A stretch of 64,000 nucleotides of DNA from an uncultured Aquimarina sp. (GTDB lineage Bacteria > Bacteroidota > Bacteroidia > Flavobacteriales > Flavobacteriaceae), in assembly GCA_947496555.1 (NCBI GenBank), contig CANMDH010000024.1, forward strand, positions 20,597 through 84,596. Direction: 5' to 3'. Below the pieces are notes generated by a model. That model was given only the letters and a program-made list of their open reading frames with translations. It was not told where the DNA came from and did no database searches. The stretch's first letter is position 1. Each line of letters opens with the position of its first letter. Positions 56,457-64,000 of the stretch are shown here, piece by piece. The translations under genes and the position numbers were made by a program.

Positions 56457-56966
56457 TTACAATTTCATTTCAAAAAGGAGGCAATCAGGTTCGTCCTGAT
56501 AATGTTTTGGGAGTGTTGCCGTATTGGTAAGCTCAAAAACACCTAGGTAATCAAACCCTGCCGAAGTGTAATGCGCTATAAGTTTCCTGTTGTTACCTAA
56601 TGTATCGAGTCTTATATATTCTCGCCCGTTTCGTTTGGCATGTGCTATGGCCCAATCAACAATGTTATAAATATAACCGTTTCCTCTAAAATTAGGATGG
56701 GTGCAGATTCTATGAATATAAATCCCATCGTTTTGATCTCGATCCCCCCAAATCTCATGATCGTTATATGCAATAGCCCAATTACATGCTATTTGATCTT
56801 CTTCTACCAATTTCCACTGTCGGCTTTCTTCGATCTCTTTTTGCACAAAAGAGACTTCAAAATGTGGCCATACGACCATTTTTCGTACTGTCTGAAGATC
56901 TCTTGCCGCTTGATATAGTTCTAAAATTGCCGGTATATCGTTTTGAGTACAGTTTTTAATGGCCAT
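56457..56966 (-). CDS. GNAT-family N-acetyltransferase
   Basis: A 169-residue acetyltransferase from the ATG at 56966 (frame open from 57047; the chosen start, MAIKNCTQNDIPAIL, fits the family). The acetyl-CoA region is IHRICTHPNFRGNGYIYNIV (RxxGxG/A-like) and the end has LDTLGNNRKLIAHYTSAGFDYLG. The substrate is unknown. The protein is cytoplasmic. Confidence 0.87.
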   Translation of the reverse strand: MAIKNCTQNDIPAILELYQAARDLQTVRKMVVWPHFEVSFVQKEIEESRQWKLVEEDQIACNWAIAYNDHEIWGDRDQNDGIYIHRICTHPNFRGNGYIYNIVDWAIAHAKRNGREYIRLDTLGNNRKLIAHYTSAGFDYLGVFELTNTATLPKHYQDEPDCLLFEMKL

Positions 56967-57111
56967 AATTAATTTAAAAAGGTTTTCGGCAAAATTCGGA
57001 GAAATGCACCCTGGATACAACCCAAAACTTGCTTTATCCAGTAGCATCTTGACTTCTTATAAATATGCTTTGTTTTCCAAGTATCAGAAAACGAGTGAAA
57101 ACGTACGCCTT

Positions 57112-58086
57112 TTATCTACCGTGATATTCCATATTTGGTAAAGGCTCTCCATTTTTTAGGTATTTGTCAAACCATCGTATTACTTGCTCGTTTACTTCTT
57201 TCCTATGTTCGGTAATACCGTGATCGCCTCCTTCAAACATTAGTAACCTATAAGGCACTCTGTATTTTTCAAACTCCATGGCCAATGTTAGGCTTTGTTC
57301 TGGCTTTACTCTCCAATCGGCATTACCATGCAGCATCAATATCGGAACATTTTTTGGAAACTTATCTGCCCATTTTATGGCAGACCTTTTTGTTAACTCT
57401 TTTTCTTTATTTGCTTCGTAATCCGGGATCAATTCAGCCAATACCTTTGTTTCCATCTCTGGTCGATCCTTAATAGTCAAGAAATTGTCAGAAACAGCAC
57501 CTCCTACCACGGCTGCTTTAATCTTATCGGTTTTTGTAAGGGCAATATATGTCATCATACCACCTCTGCTCCATCCATACATTCCTATTTTATGTGTATC
57601 CACAGATTCGATTTCCTCTAGCACCTGGGTTAAATTAATCACATCATTTACATCGCTTCCACCAAATTCTTCTTTCCCTTCACTTCCTGCATTTCCTCGA
57701 TATTGACTTGCTATTACAACATATCCTTCATTGGCAATACGACCCATGGTAATTGCGGCATGTGCTATTTTTAAAGAACCAAAGTCTCTATTTCCTCCCC
57801 GATTATAAATAATCCCAGGAACTTTTCCTTCTTTTTTAGGTGTAACCATAAAACCTCGCACTCGCAATCCGTCACTCTTATAGACAATGCTATACATCTC
57901 AATATCGTCCATATACTTGTAAGCTTCTTTCCAAACCGTTTGGCCATCGATTTGCTCGGTTAATCTTGAGTAAACGGGAGTGTTTGATAAATCAGAGATT
58001 TGTTTTTTCTCGAGAAGTAAGTTGTTTTCTTGTGCGTGACAACCTGAAAACAATAGAATAAAGAGTAATAAATTAATGTATCTCAT
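57112..58086 (-). CDS. alpha/beta-hydrolase lipoprotein (prolyl-oligopeptidase-like)
   Basis: A 324-residue lipoprotein (lipobox LLFSGC). The serine hydrolase elbow GWSRGGMM, the VIASQYRGN strand and the catalytic Asp/His region (LMLHGNADWRVKPEQSL, GGDHGITEH) match the peptidase S9/acyl-aminoacyl-peptidase fold without its propeller. It probably hydrolyses peptides or esters in the periplasm. Confidence 0.88.
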   Translation of the reverse strand: MRYINLLLFILLFSGCHAQENNLLLEKKQISDLSNTPVYSRLTEQIDGQTVWKEAYKYMDDIEMYSIVYKSDGLRVRGFMVTPKKEGKVPGIIYNRGGNRDFGSLKIAHAAITMGRIANEGYVVIASQYRGNAGSEGKEEFGGSDVNDVINLTQVLEEIESVDTHKIGMYGWSRGGMMTYIALTKTDKIKAAVVGGAVSDNFLTIKDRPEMETKVLAELIPDYEANKEKELTKRSAIKWADKFPKNVPILMLHGNADWRVKPEQSLTLAMEFEKYRVPYRLLMFEGGDHGITEHRKEVNEQVIRWFDKYLKNGEPLPNMEYHGR

Positions 58087-58224
58087 GGTGAAATATTGAT
58101 GTGTGAAAATAGATAAAACTTTTTAATTTTATTACAAAGCATAAATAATACACAGCTCGTAGCCAGTGTATTAGCTCTTAACACTGTATGGCATTATAAT
58201 AAAAATAGTATCGTTTTTTATGCA

Positions 58225-58575
58225 CTACTTTGTTTTACAAGAACACAATGTAAAGATATCGGTATTAGACGTTAGTTTATCTCCTACTTTATTAAGTGTG
58301 TGGGTTTGGTTTCCGTTATAATATTTAACTATAACCATATCATCAACAATTTCATATTCTCCTGCTACATTGAGATATGTTTGCAAATTTGAATTTCGCT
58401 CAGCTAATTCTTTAGAAATAAGGTCTAAAAACATTTTACCTCCCTTTTTAAACCGTAAAGTTGCACCAGTCTTTCCATTTGACTTTTCACAGATATACTC
58501 TTGCCCTGCCATGCCATTACTACCACATGCAAAAGCGATGGCCAGTACTAAAAATAAAGCTAAAAATTTTCTCAT
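58225..58575 (-). CDS. small lipoprotein of unknown function
   Basis: A 116-residue lipoprotein (lipobox AIAFAC near residue 17). The body has beta-strand character (GATLRFKKGGKMFLDLI, AGEYEIVDDMVIVKYYN) and a Cys pair at the end (FTLCSCKTK). It is not in a family that was recognised. It probably lies alone, with the decayed DUF6261 copy upstream. Confidence 0.65.
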   Translation of the reverse strand: MRKFLALFLVLAIAFACGSNGMAGQEYICEKSNGKTGATLRFKKGGKMFLDLISKELAERNSNLQTYLNVAGEYEIVDDMVIVKYYNGNQTHTLNKVGDKLTSNTDIFTLCSCKTK

Positions 58576-58702
58576 GTATTGATTTGTTTGAAGTTAATAG
58601 GATGTGATTGAAAAGTAAATATAAAGAATTTTGAATCGAGTAATACAATCATAAGCGTAATCACTAAAAAAACAACATGATATTTATAAATCCGGGGTAA
58701 AT

Positions 58703-58794
58703 TAATTGGATTGAGCGGTTTGTGTAAGAGCAGTAGCCCAATCGGTCATTGCAATAGTTCAAGCTTTTTTTAGCTTAGATTCTGTTTCATATCA
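58703..58794 (-). pseudogene. remnant of a second DUF6261 gene
   Basis: On the minus strand, YETESKLKKA, an in-frame stop, then TIAMTDWATAL matches YETESELKKALKTVEMTDWATIL in the intact DUF6261 gene at 62264-63013, and 18 bases (GTAGCCCAATCGGTCATT) are identical between them. Both ends run into unrelated sequence. This is a decayed fragment of about 30 codons inside the 311-base gap 58576-58886. Confidence 0.75.
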
Positions 58795-58886
58795 TCGAGA
58801 TCCAAACATAAAAAATGTTTACTCTACATGTAGATTTTTGATGCACTAATTAAATATGAATTTCCAAAAAGGTTTAGTTCATAGGG

Positions 58887-59441
58887 TTATTTTCCTGGAG
58901 CTCTTTTTAAGATCATCACAATCTGTCCCATATGGTTTGCTTGATGTTCCATGACATGAAACCATGCCCAGTGGTGGTTCATGCCCATGCTCATATTTTC
59001 TGAAAACCATGTATCATCTTTTGTTTTTAATAAAGAGAGCGTTTTTTTGCGTACTTCATCCCAAATATCCAGATAATACGCTATAGGCTTTCCTTTTATC
59101 TCCTTTCTGGCTTTGTCACCAAGCCTCAAAGCGGTACCCCATTTTAAATTTTCTTCTTCATTAAATTGTCTACCCTCAAAAGAAAGAACTTGATATACGG
59201 CTTCTGTAGCCGCAAGGTGCATAATTAAGGCTCCTATTCGATTAGATTCCTGATCCCAAAGAAAATCTGTCTGATTATCTCCTATACCTCTTACATTTCT
59301 GGTAACTCGCCCCTTAAGATCTTCGAGCATATTGATCATTGCTCCTATTTGTGGCGAATATCCTTCTTGTGGTTTGATTTTTTGAGCTAATCCCGAAAAT
59401 CCAATTAGCAATACAATTAATAACAAAGTATATCTTTTCAT
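58887..59441 (-). CDS. exported DinB-family protein
   Basis: A 184-residue protein with a signal peptide (IVLLIGFSGLAQ) and a DinB-like four-helix bundle with the metal-binding histidines of the family (LIMHLAATEAVYQ, HHWAWFHVMEHQANHMGQI). DinB proteins are thought to be metal- or thiol-dependent enzymes; an exported form suggests a periplasmic role. Isolated on the minus strand. Confidence 0.83.
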   Translation of the reverse strand: MKRYTLLLIVLLIGFSGLAQKIKPQEGYSPQIGAMINMLEDLKGRVTRNVRGIGDNQTDFLWDQESNRIGALIMHLAATEAVYQVLSFEGRQFNEEENLKWGTALRLGDKARKEIKGKPIAYYLDIWDEVRKKTLSLLKTKDDTWFSENMSMGMNHHWAWFHVMEHQANHMGQIVMILKRAPGK

Positions 59442-59580
59442 AATTGGTCTTAACTATTATTTTTTGCTTAATTATTTACAGTTAAATATACATTTATATA
59501 TCCTAATTATATAACATACAGGTTACTAATGTTTTTTATCAGACACTGGTTACAACCTTAAATCTGAGTCAACGGCAGTT

Positions 59581-60120
59581 TCATTTTCTATTGGTTGACT
59601 TTAAAAAGAAACTTAAGAGAAGTGTAAAAGCTATTCCTGTAATGAGATTACCGACAAAGGAATAAAAACTTTGCGTAGGCGTACTATAATATTCTTGCTT
59701 CTCTAATAGTTTTGCTTCAAGTTTCTCTACCGGAACATTTACATCTTGCATTTTTATTTTCAGGGCATTCAGTGTTTCGGCAACATATTCTGGGTAAAGC
59801 AATTCATAAAATAGATACGTAAATATGACACTAAATATCGCTGTTGATAAACTTAAAACAAGTCCTTGTAAAAGAGCTTCTTTGTAGGATATAATTTGTC
59901 CATTCAATTCTTTCCTTTTTCTGATTGCGAAATAGATACCAAACAGCAAAAAAAGATAAAGCATAAGAAATAGAACAGTACCGCCAACCATTTCCTTATC
60001 TAACAATATAGCTTCAGATCCAAGTAGTTTGAGTCCAATAAGTGTAAGCATTAATAAACTCCCTACAAGTGCAACTACAAATCCGTAGATTATCGGTGTT
60101 TTGAATTTCATCATTTTCAT
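59581..60120 (-). CDS. DUF4199 membrane protein
   Basis: A 179-residue protein with four predicted membrane segments (IIYGFVVALVGSLLMLTLI, GTVLFLMLYLFLLFGIYF, VLSLSTAIFSVIFTYLFY, NLITGIAFTLLLSFFL) and the family's SYKEALLQGLVLSL segment. Function unknown. It lies 76 bases downstream of the LuxR gene on the same strand and may be in the same transcript. Confidence 0.82.
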   Translation of the reverse strand: MKMMKFKTPIIYGFVVALVGSLLMLTLIGLKLLGSEAILLDKEMVGGTVLFLMLYLFLLFGIYFAIRKRKELNGQIISYKEALLQGLVLSLSTAIFSVIFTYLFYELLYPEYVAETLNALKIKMQDVNVPVEKLEAKLLEKQEYYSTPTQSFYSFVGNLITGIAFTLLLSFFLKSTNRK

Positions 60121-60196
60121 TTATTTTTAATCTTAAACAAAATTCAATGTAATCGTATAATATCCCAAGCATAAATGGATGGAAAAAAAGGTGGAT

Positions 60197-60625
60197 TTAA
60201 TGATTTCCATCTTTTTCTAATAGTTTTTGACTCAATGAAAAGAGTTCTTTCCTGTTTTTAAGACCTGTTTTTTTGTAAATATTGTTGATATGTGTTTTGA
60301 CAGTAGAGATATCAACAAACAGCTGGTCTGCAATTTCTTGGTTTTTTTTACCCAAGGCAATTAATTCAATAACGTTCTTCTCTCTTTCGGTAATTCGATT
60401 TTTATATGCTAGTTCAAAATCGTCTTTTTTCTTATTTGTTCCAAGGGTGATACCAAGCCAGCAAACTAAAAGTATAAACGGAACTAAAAATAGAGAGTTT
60501 ATATTGTTGATTTCTACAATTCCATAACTCGAAGAAAAGTGAAAAACATTAAAAATTAGCACACCTAATACTACTACAACTGTTAAGATTACTAAAACTC
60601 TATTTTTCTTGAGTATGTCTATCAT
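60197..60625 (-). CDS. membrane LuxR-type transcriptional regulator
   Basis: A 142-residue protein with two N-terminal membrane segments (RVLVILTVVVVLGVLIFNV; LFLVPFILLVCWLGITLG) joined to a LuxR HTH domain (ITEREKNVIELIALGKKNQE, then VDISTVKTHINNIYKKTG). No sensor domain is present, so the membrane part may sense a partner protein. It follows the 160-residue gene with one base between, and the DUF4199 gene comes next: a compact three-gene unit. Confidence 0.88.
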   Translation of the reverse strand: MIDILKKNRVLVILTVVVVLGVLIFNVFHFSSSYGIVEINNINSLFLVPFILLVCWLGITLGTNKKKDDFELAYKNRITEREKNVIELIALGKKNQEIADQLFVDISTVKTHINNIYKKTGLKNRKELFSLSQKLLEKDGNH

Positions 60626-60626
60626 T

Positions 60627-61109
60627 TTATTCGAGTACGTTTGCTATATCCATTGTAAATTTCACAATCGCTTTTTCAATAGCAGTTGTTACGTTGTCTA
60701 AATCTTTAAAATTGGGGTTTTCTGCAACAACTAATTCAATAATTGAATCTGGATTTTTGGTAATGATGTAATCCTTGTTTAGTCCTTTCTGTTTAAACAG
60801 GTTCAAATATTCATTCTGAATCTTTCTGTTTTGACCTGACAACCATATTTCAAATTGAGCTTTAGAATGGTCAAAGACAATAGAGAGTTTAAGTTTCCTT
60901 TCTTTTAGTACGATTGGTGCAACAGGAAAGTAAGTCATATCCATATACCCTTGATAAAAACTTCCAACGGTATAATCTGTAAAGTTATTTTTAAAATGTG
61001 TTCTCAAATCCATCATATATTCCATAAGTCCTTTGTAGGCTTTCGGAACATTTCCCAATTGCATTTGCTTTTTATATTCTGCTATATATTGGCTCAATGT
61101 TTCTTTCAT
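60627..61109 (-). CDS. hypothetical protein of a DUF7000-like family
   Basis: A 160-residue cytoplasmic protein (AYKGLMEYMMDLRTHFKNNF, SFYQGYMDMTYF, SIVFDHSKAQFEIWLSG). The pattern recalls a small family of unknown function often coded next to LuxR regulators, as here. The family name is uncertain. It forms a unit with the LuxR and DUF4199 genes. Confidence 0.7.
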   Translation of the reverse strand: MKETLSQYIAEYKKQMQLGNVPKAYKGLMEYMMDLRTHFKNNFTDYTVGSFYQGYMDMTYFPVAPIVLKERKLKLSIVFDHSKAQFEIWLSGQNRKIQNEYLNLFKQKGLNKDYIITKNPDSIIELVVAENPNFKDLDNVTTAIEKAIVKFTMDIANVLE

Positions 61110-61145
61110 TCCTCCCGTTTTCTTAAATGCCGTGCGATGTTAGGC

Positions 61146-62087
61146 TTAGTTTTCATCTTCTAATTTACCATCCAGCCAATGGATTATATTAAGTAAGAGT
61201 TGATAATTTTCTTTTGCTTCTTCACTATTCATTCCTCCTTTTCTTCTATTTGGTCCCACTAATTGTGCAGTAAACATAGCCGCTTCTCCAAAAACAGCAA
61301 TTTTCCCTTTTCCAAAGTTCATTACTGCACCTTGAGAAAGCCCTTTAGCAGGAAAACGCTTTACTTTGTTGTTAAAAACACGCATAGTGTCTACTAAAAA
61401 AACCGTTTGAGTTTCGTCCAGGTTTAATATTGATATTGCTTTTTTGGGAGTTCTAAATCCTTGTCCGGTGAAAGTCCTTATTTTATTCACACTTTCATTC
61501 GAATTTCTTCCAATTGTAATGAAGTTTTTGTGCAATGTTCCTTTTTCGGTACTAAAATCTATAATCCCATTTTTGGTATCATACATCACGTAAGAGTCAT
61601 AAAATTGAAATCCAAATTCTTTGGCTAATTTTGCTGATGCTCCAGCAAAGGGCATATGGTCTGCAATAAGAAAAAGAGATCCTCCTTTTTCGACCCATCT
61701 TTTTAAAGATTCGATCTCACTTTCTGAAAAAGCACTCTTCGTGGGTGCCACGATGGGGTGCATAACTCCGTCGGATTCAGCATTTGCTATCACCAAAATC
61801 CTAATGTCATTAACAACTTCATCATCAAACGAAACCTTGTTTCCTTTTATGAGGTATCCATCCGATTTTAATAATCGGGCAAATGCATAGTATCTGCCAT
61901 CTTTTGTATGAAAATTATTATGCCCCTCATCAATATGAATCGTTGTACCATTCATATCAGGATACATTTTTGATTTTATTTCAGGATTGAATAAAGAATC
62001 AGCAACTTGTTGAGCATATAGATTCGTCCAATGTATTAGGCTGATTAATATTACCAACGATATAATCTTTCTGTTTGCTTTATTCAT
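61146..62087 (-). CDS. exported DUF4350-domain protein
   Basis: A 313-residue exported protein (signal peptide to LYAQQ) with a ThuA/GATase-like DUF4350 domain: IHIDEGHNNFHT, WVEKGGSLFLIADHMPFAGA, and MNFGKGKIAVFGEAAMF. In this fold the conserved residues bind a ligand but the family's activity is unknown. It stands alone. Confidence 0.82.
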   Translation of the reverse strand: MNKANRKIISLVILISLIHWTNLYAQQVADSLFNPEIKSKMYPDMNGTTIHIDEGHNNFHTKDGRYYAFARLLKSDGYLIKGNKVSFDDEVVNDIRILVIANAESDGVMHPIVAPTKSAFSESEIESLKRWVEKGGSLFLIADHMPFAGASAKLAKEFGFQFYDSYVMYDTKNGIIDFSTEKGTLHKNFITIGRNSNESVNKIRTFTGQGFRTPKKAISILNLDETQTVFLVDTMRVFNNKVKRFPAKGLSQGAVMNFGKGKIAVFGEAAMFTAQLVGPNRRKGGMNSEEAKENYQLLLNIIHWLDGKLEDEN

Positions 62088-62202
62088 GTTTCTAATGAAG
62101 CCTTATAATTGCATACGCCCAATTGGGTTTATTTCTATTATAAAATTACAACATAATTCTTTACTGCTATATATAGTATCGCTACTGAAGTAGAAGTATG
62201 CA

Positions 62203-62248
62203 TAAAAAAAGACCTGCCCAGTTTCAAAAAAACCAGACAGGCCTATCA
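62203..62248 (-). terminator. terminator of the DUF6261 gene
   Basis: On the minus strand a stem of GCCTGTCTGGTTT with AAACTGGGCAGGT (including G-T pairs) is followed by a run of seven Ts. It follows the DUF6261 gene. Confidence 0.7.
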
Positions 62249-62263
62249 TAGCGCTATAAAATT

Positions 62264-63013
62264 CTAATTTAAAGTAACCGTAGCACCCTGTGTTTCGTCT
62301 TCTTCACTGTTGTTGGCAGTACGAATATTGATAATCTGCTGGTATCGTTTTGCCAATGTTTTAAGCTCATTGTTTAGAGTGTCAAATACATTTTTCTCAT
62401 CCAATTCGGTAAAGGCATTGATGCGTTTGTATAGCTTTTCGTATACAGCGATAGCTTGTGGTTTTATAGCCGTAAACGATTGCTTTGCCGCAGCACTTTC
62501 TACCGTGATACGCTCCTGGTATTTGGTTCTGAAGGCTGTATTGGTTTCTTTAAGGATCGTAGCCCAATCGGTCATTTCTACCGTTTTTAAAGCTTTTTTC
62601 AGTTCGGATTCGGTTTCATAATCTTCGGTCATATTCACCATCACCGTACTTTGTGCTTCGTAGTTAAGTCTAGCAATACCACTACCATAGGTATCAATAT
62701 GGGCTAATAGCAATTGCCCTGCTGCCTTTTTCTTGGCATCCTGGTGGTAGCTGTTCATCAAAAATCCATATCGCATGCCGTTGACTGCATTATCGCGTTT
62801 TAGGTCTAGTGCTTCAAGCTCCTGCGTAAAATCACTCTTGCGATCATAAATCAAAATATCATCTAGCTGCTCTATAGCCGTATCCAGATCGGTAACTTGT
62901 TTTTTGATATGTAGTGCCATAGGATCGTTTTGTTGGCAGATATCCTTGGTGCTTCTTAGATATTCAATAACTTCTTCTTTACTAAGCCTGTTTACATTGG
63001 TTGGTGATAACAT
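62264..63013 (-). CDS. DUF6261-family protein
   Basis: A 249-residue, all-helical soluble protein (LSKEEVIEYLRSTKDICQQN, DYETESELKKALKTVEMTDW). The family call is by pattern; it is a Bacteroidota protein of unknown function without signal or catalytic motif. A decayed copy of its central part lies at 58703-58794, showing a past duplication in this neighbourhood. Confidence 0.8.
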   Translation of the reverse strand: MLSPTNVNRLSKEEVIEYLRSTKDICQQNDPMALHIKKQVTDLDTAIEQLDDILIYDRKSDFTQELEALDLKRDNAVNGMRYGFLMNSYHQDAKKKAAGQLLLAHIDTYGSGIARLNYEAQSTVMVNMTEDYETESELKKALKTVEMTDWATILKETNTAFRTKYQERITVESAAAKQSFTAIKPQAIAVYEKLYKRINAFTELDEKNVFDTLNNELKTLAKRYQQIINIRTANNSEEDETQGATVTLN

Positions 63014-63425
63014 ATGTGAGTTTTTAAAATTTATGGCGGCAAATATATAGGGTTCTGTTATGGATCAAGAATGTGCCAAGGGGGGATAATAACCCTTTTT
63101 TATAACCCCTTGATTACTAGTTTTGTAAATAGCTCTCGCAGGGGTGCGAGAGCTCGTTATATATCCTGCAAATACTTGTTGCAAGGGCTCGAGAGCTTAT
63201 TGTATAGCATACAAATACCAGTTGCTAGGGTGCAGAGCTTGTTCTATAACCTACAAATACCAGCTGCTAGGGTGCATGAGCTTCTTGTATAGCATATGAA
63301 TAACTGTTACAAGGGTTTAGGTGGTGTTTTTACGAGTTTTGGTATAAATTGTACAGATTGTAACCTTATATCGATCTTGGTTAGGGTCGCCAATAAGCGG
63401 TAGCCCTTAGTTTAGTGCAGTTATT
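63014..63425. other. intergenic region with degenerate tandem repeats
   Basis: This 412-base stretch holds the 43-bp tandem repeat at 63127-63297, a partial fifth unit to about 63325 and no supported gene. A frame at 63071-63292 is made of the repeats themselves and is not accepted. Confidence 0.6.
63127..63297. repeat. four imperfect 43-bp tandem repeats
   Basis: Units at 63127-63169, 63170-63212, 63213-63254 (42 bases) and 63255-63297 share AAATAnCnG, GCnAGGGTGC, GAGCTT and a TATAnC end. Units 3 and 4 are the most alike. A fifth, partial unit follows. The first unit has an internal GAGCTC-type palindrome with CTCTCGCA / TGCGAGAG. Confidence 0.8.
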
Positions 63426-63866
63426 TTAATTATCAAATAAATCATTAGGTTGAATAACATCAACCCGAATTACTTTTCCGTTTTTGAAAGTGAAAATTTC
63501 AACAATATTTTGCCCTTCCTTGTCAGATTTATCGAGCCACACTTTGTCGTGCATGATCACCTTATTGTCTATTTCAACAAGGTGTTGAATTTCTGAACGA
63601 ACATTTGGATGATTTTCAAAATGTTTAGTCCTATTATTGATTAAATTATTCCGTCCGTTAACTTTCATTTCAGATTCCACATAAACTTGTACATTATCCG
63701 AAAAATCCAGTGCATATTTTTCGGCATCTTTTTCATTCACTGCATCGATCATTTCTTTAATTTTTTTACTCTGTTCTCCAGCTATGTCATATTTCTTTTC
63801 TTGTTCGGTCTTGCATCCGATTCCAGTGATACATGTAACAATAACAATCAGGATTATTTTTTTCAT
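63426..63866 (-). CDS. SnoaL-like (NTF2-fold) lipoprotein
   Basis: A 146-residue lipoprotein (lipobox GIGC near residue 19). The mature part has NTF2-fold features of SnoaL-like proteins (MIDAVNEKDAEKYALDFSDN, NIVEIFTFKNGKVIRVDVI). It has no clear catalytic residues; it may bind a small ligand. It is the last gene of the window; 63867-64000 holds only AT-rich upstream sequence. Confidence 0.78.
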   Translation of the reverse strand: MKKIILIVIVTCITGIGCKTEQEKKYDIAGEQSKKIKEMIDAVNEKDAEKYALDFSDNVQVYVESEMKVNGRNNLINNRTKHFENHPNVRSEIQHLVEIDNKVIMHDKVWLDKSDKEGQNIVEIFTFKNGKVIRVDVIQPNDLFDN

Positions 63867-64000
63867 AAGTATGCTTTTTAAATTGGCTACAATGGTTAGT
63901 ATATGGCGCGTTTCAATGTGCTATATACATTGTGCCTGTTGCACAAGATAACAAAAAGTTAAACTAGGGTTGATGTTATTTTTTCATTGTAGTTGTAGTT

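Noticed and set aside
63071-63292. A 73-codon plus-strand frame across the tandem repeat
   Set aside because: It consists of the 43-bp repeats read through in shifting phases, has no family resemblance and no start context.
63127-63297. CRISPR array
   Set aside because: Units are directly adjacent and degenerate throughout, with no unique spacers of equal length and no cas genes.
1-64000. Prophage, insertion sequence or integrative element
   Set aside because: No transposase, integrase, phage structural gene, terminal inverted repeats with target duplication or tRNA attachment site was found.

Overview
The window is AT-rich DNA from a member of the Bacteroidota, most likely a marine flavobacterium (family Flavobacteriaceae; an Aquimarina-like genome would fit, but no marker gene settles the genus). 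The evidence is the gene families: SusC/SusD pairs, TPR-linked AraC regulators, LytS/LytTR pairs, triple-tyrosine one-component regulators, many short-signal lipoproteins, DUF547/DUF4199/DUF6261 proteins, and GG-leader peptides of the flavobacterial type. No rRNA, tRNA, CRISPR array, phage or insertion sequence was recognised.

Region 1 (1-6900): a divergent LytTR response regulator (partial at the left edge) and TPR sensor kinase, a TPR-AraC regulator followed by two tandem lanthipeptide-like precursor genes, a DUF5648 lipoprotein and a PAP2 phosphatase. The two precursor genes (2656-2835, 2884-3057) are small and easily missed.

Region 2 (6911-39554): a carbohydrate-utilisation locus. On the minus strand lie a GH13 alpha-glucosidase, susC, susD, three tandem ~1100-residue FG-GAP/ASPIC-UnbV lipoproteins, a vanadium-haloperoxidase/PAP2-like lipoprotein, a GyrI-like protein and, behind its own promoter region, a glycerol kinase-glycerol-3-phosphate dehydrogenase fusion. 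Divergent from these are a LacI regulator and a GH65 enzyme; convergent with GH65 are a second LacI regulator, a SusR-like triple-tyrosine/LuxR regulator and a GH3 beta-glucosidase. Enzyme motifs suggest alpha-1,6 and alpha-1,2 glucosides as substrates (inference). Two repeated intergenic motifs tie promoters of the locus together: a LacI-type operator upstream of both lacI and the glpK-glpD fusion, and a CTGAATATCAGT element upstream of both GH13 and GH3.

Region 3 (40090-52367): an arsenosugar biosynthesis locus. The core operon is a CMD-family peroxidase-like protein, radical SAM ArsS, a periplasmic rhodanese, a TIGR04282/DUF2064 transferase, purine nucleoside phosphorylase and arsenite methyltransferase ArsM, closed by a strong terminator. 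The second arsenosugar transferase (TIGR04283 type) lies 7 kb further on; between them are a Tat-like aminotransferase, an old-yellow-enzyme-like oxidoreductase, an outer-membrane beta-barrel protein and three DUF547 paralogues, which may be an accessory part of the pathway.

Region 4 (52360-64000): small housekeeping and accessory genes: an AraC regulator with an oxidoreductase/azoreductase pair, where the same 17-bp repeat precedes both transcripts; a Cys-rich secreted-peptide candidate; a GNAT acetyltransferase; an alpha/beta hydrolase; DinB, DUF4199, LuxR, DUF4350 and DUF6261 genes; a decayed second DUF6261 copy; a 43-bp degenerate tandem repeat; and a SnoaL-like lipoprotein.
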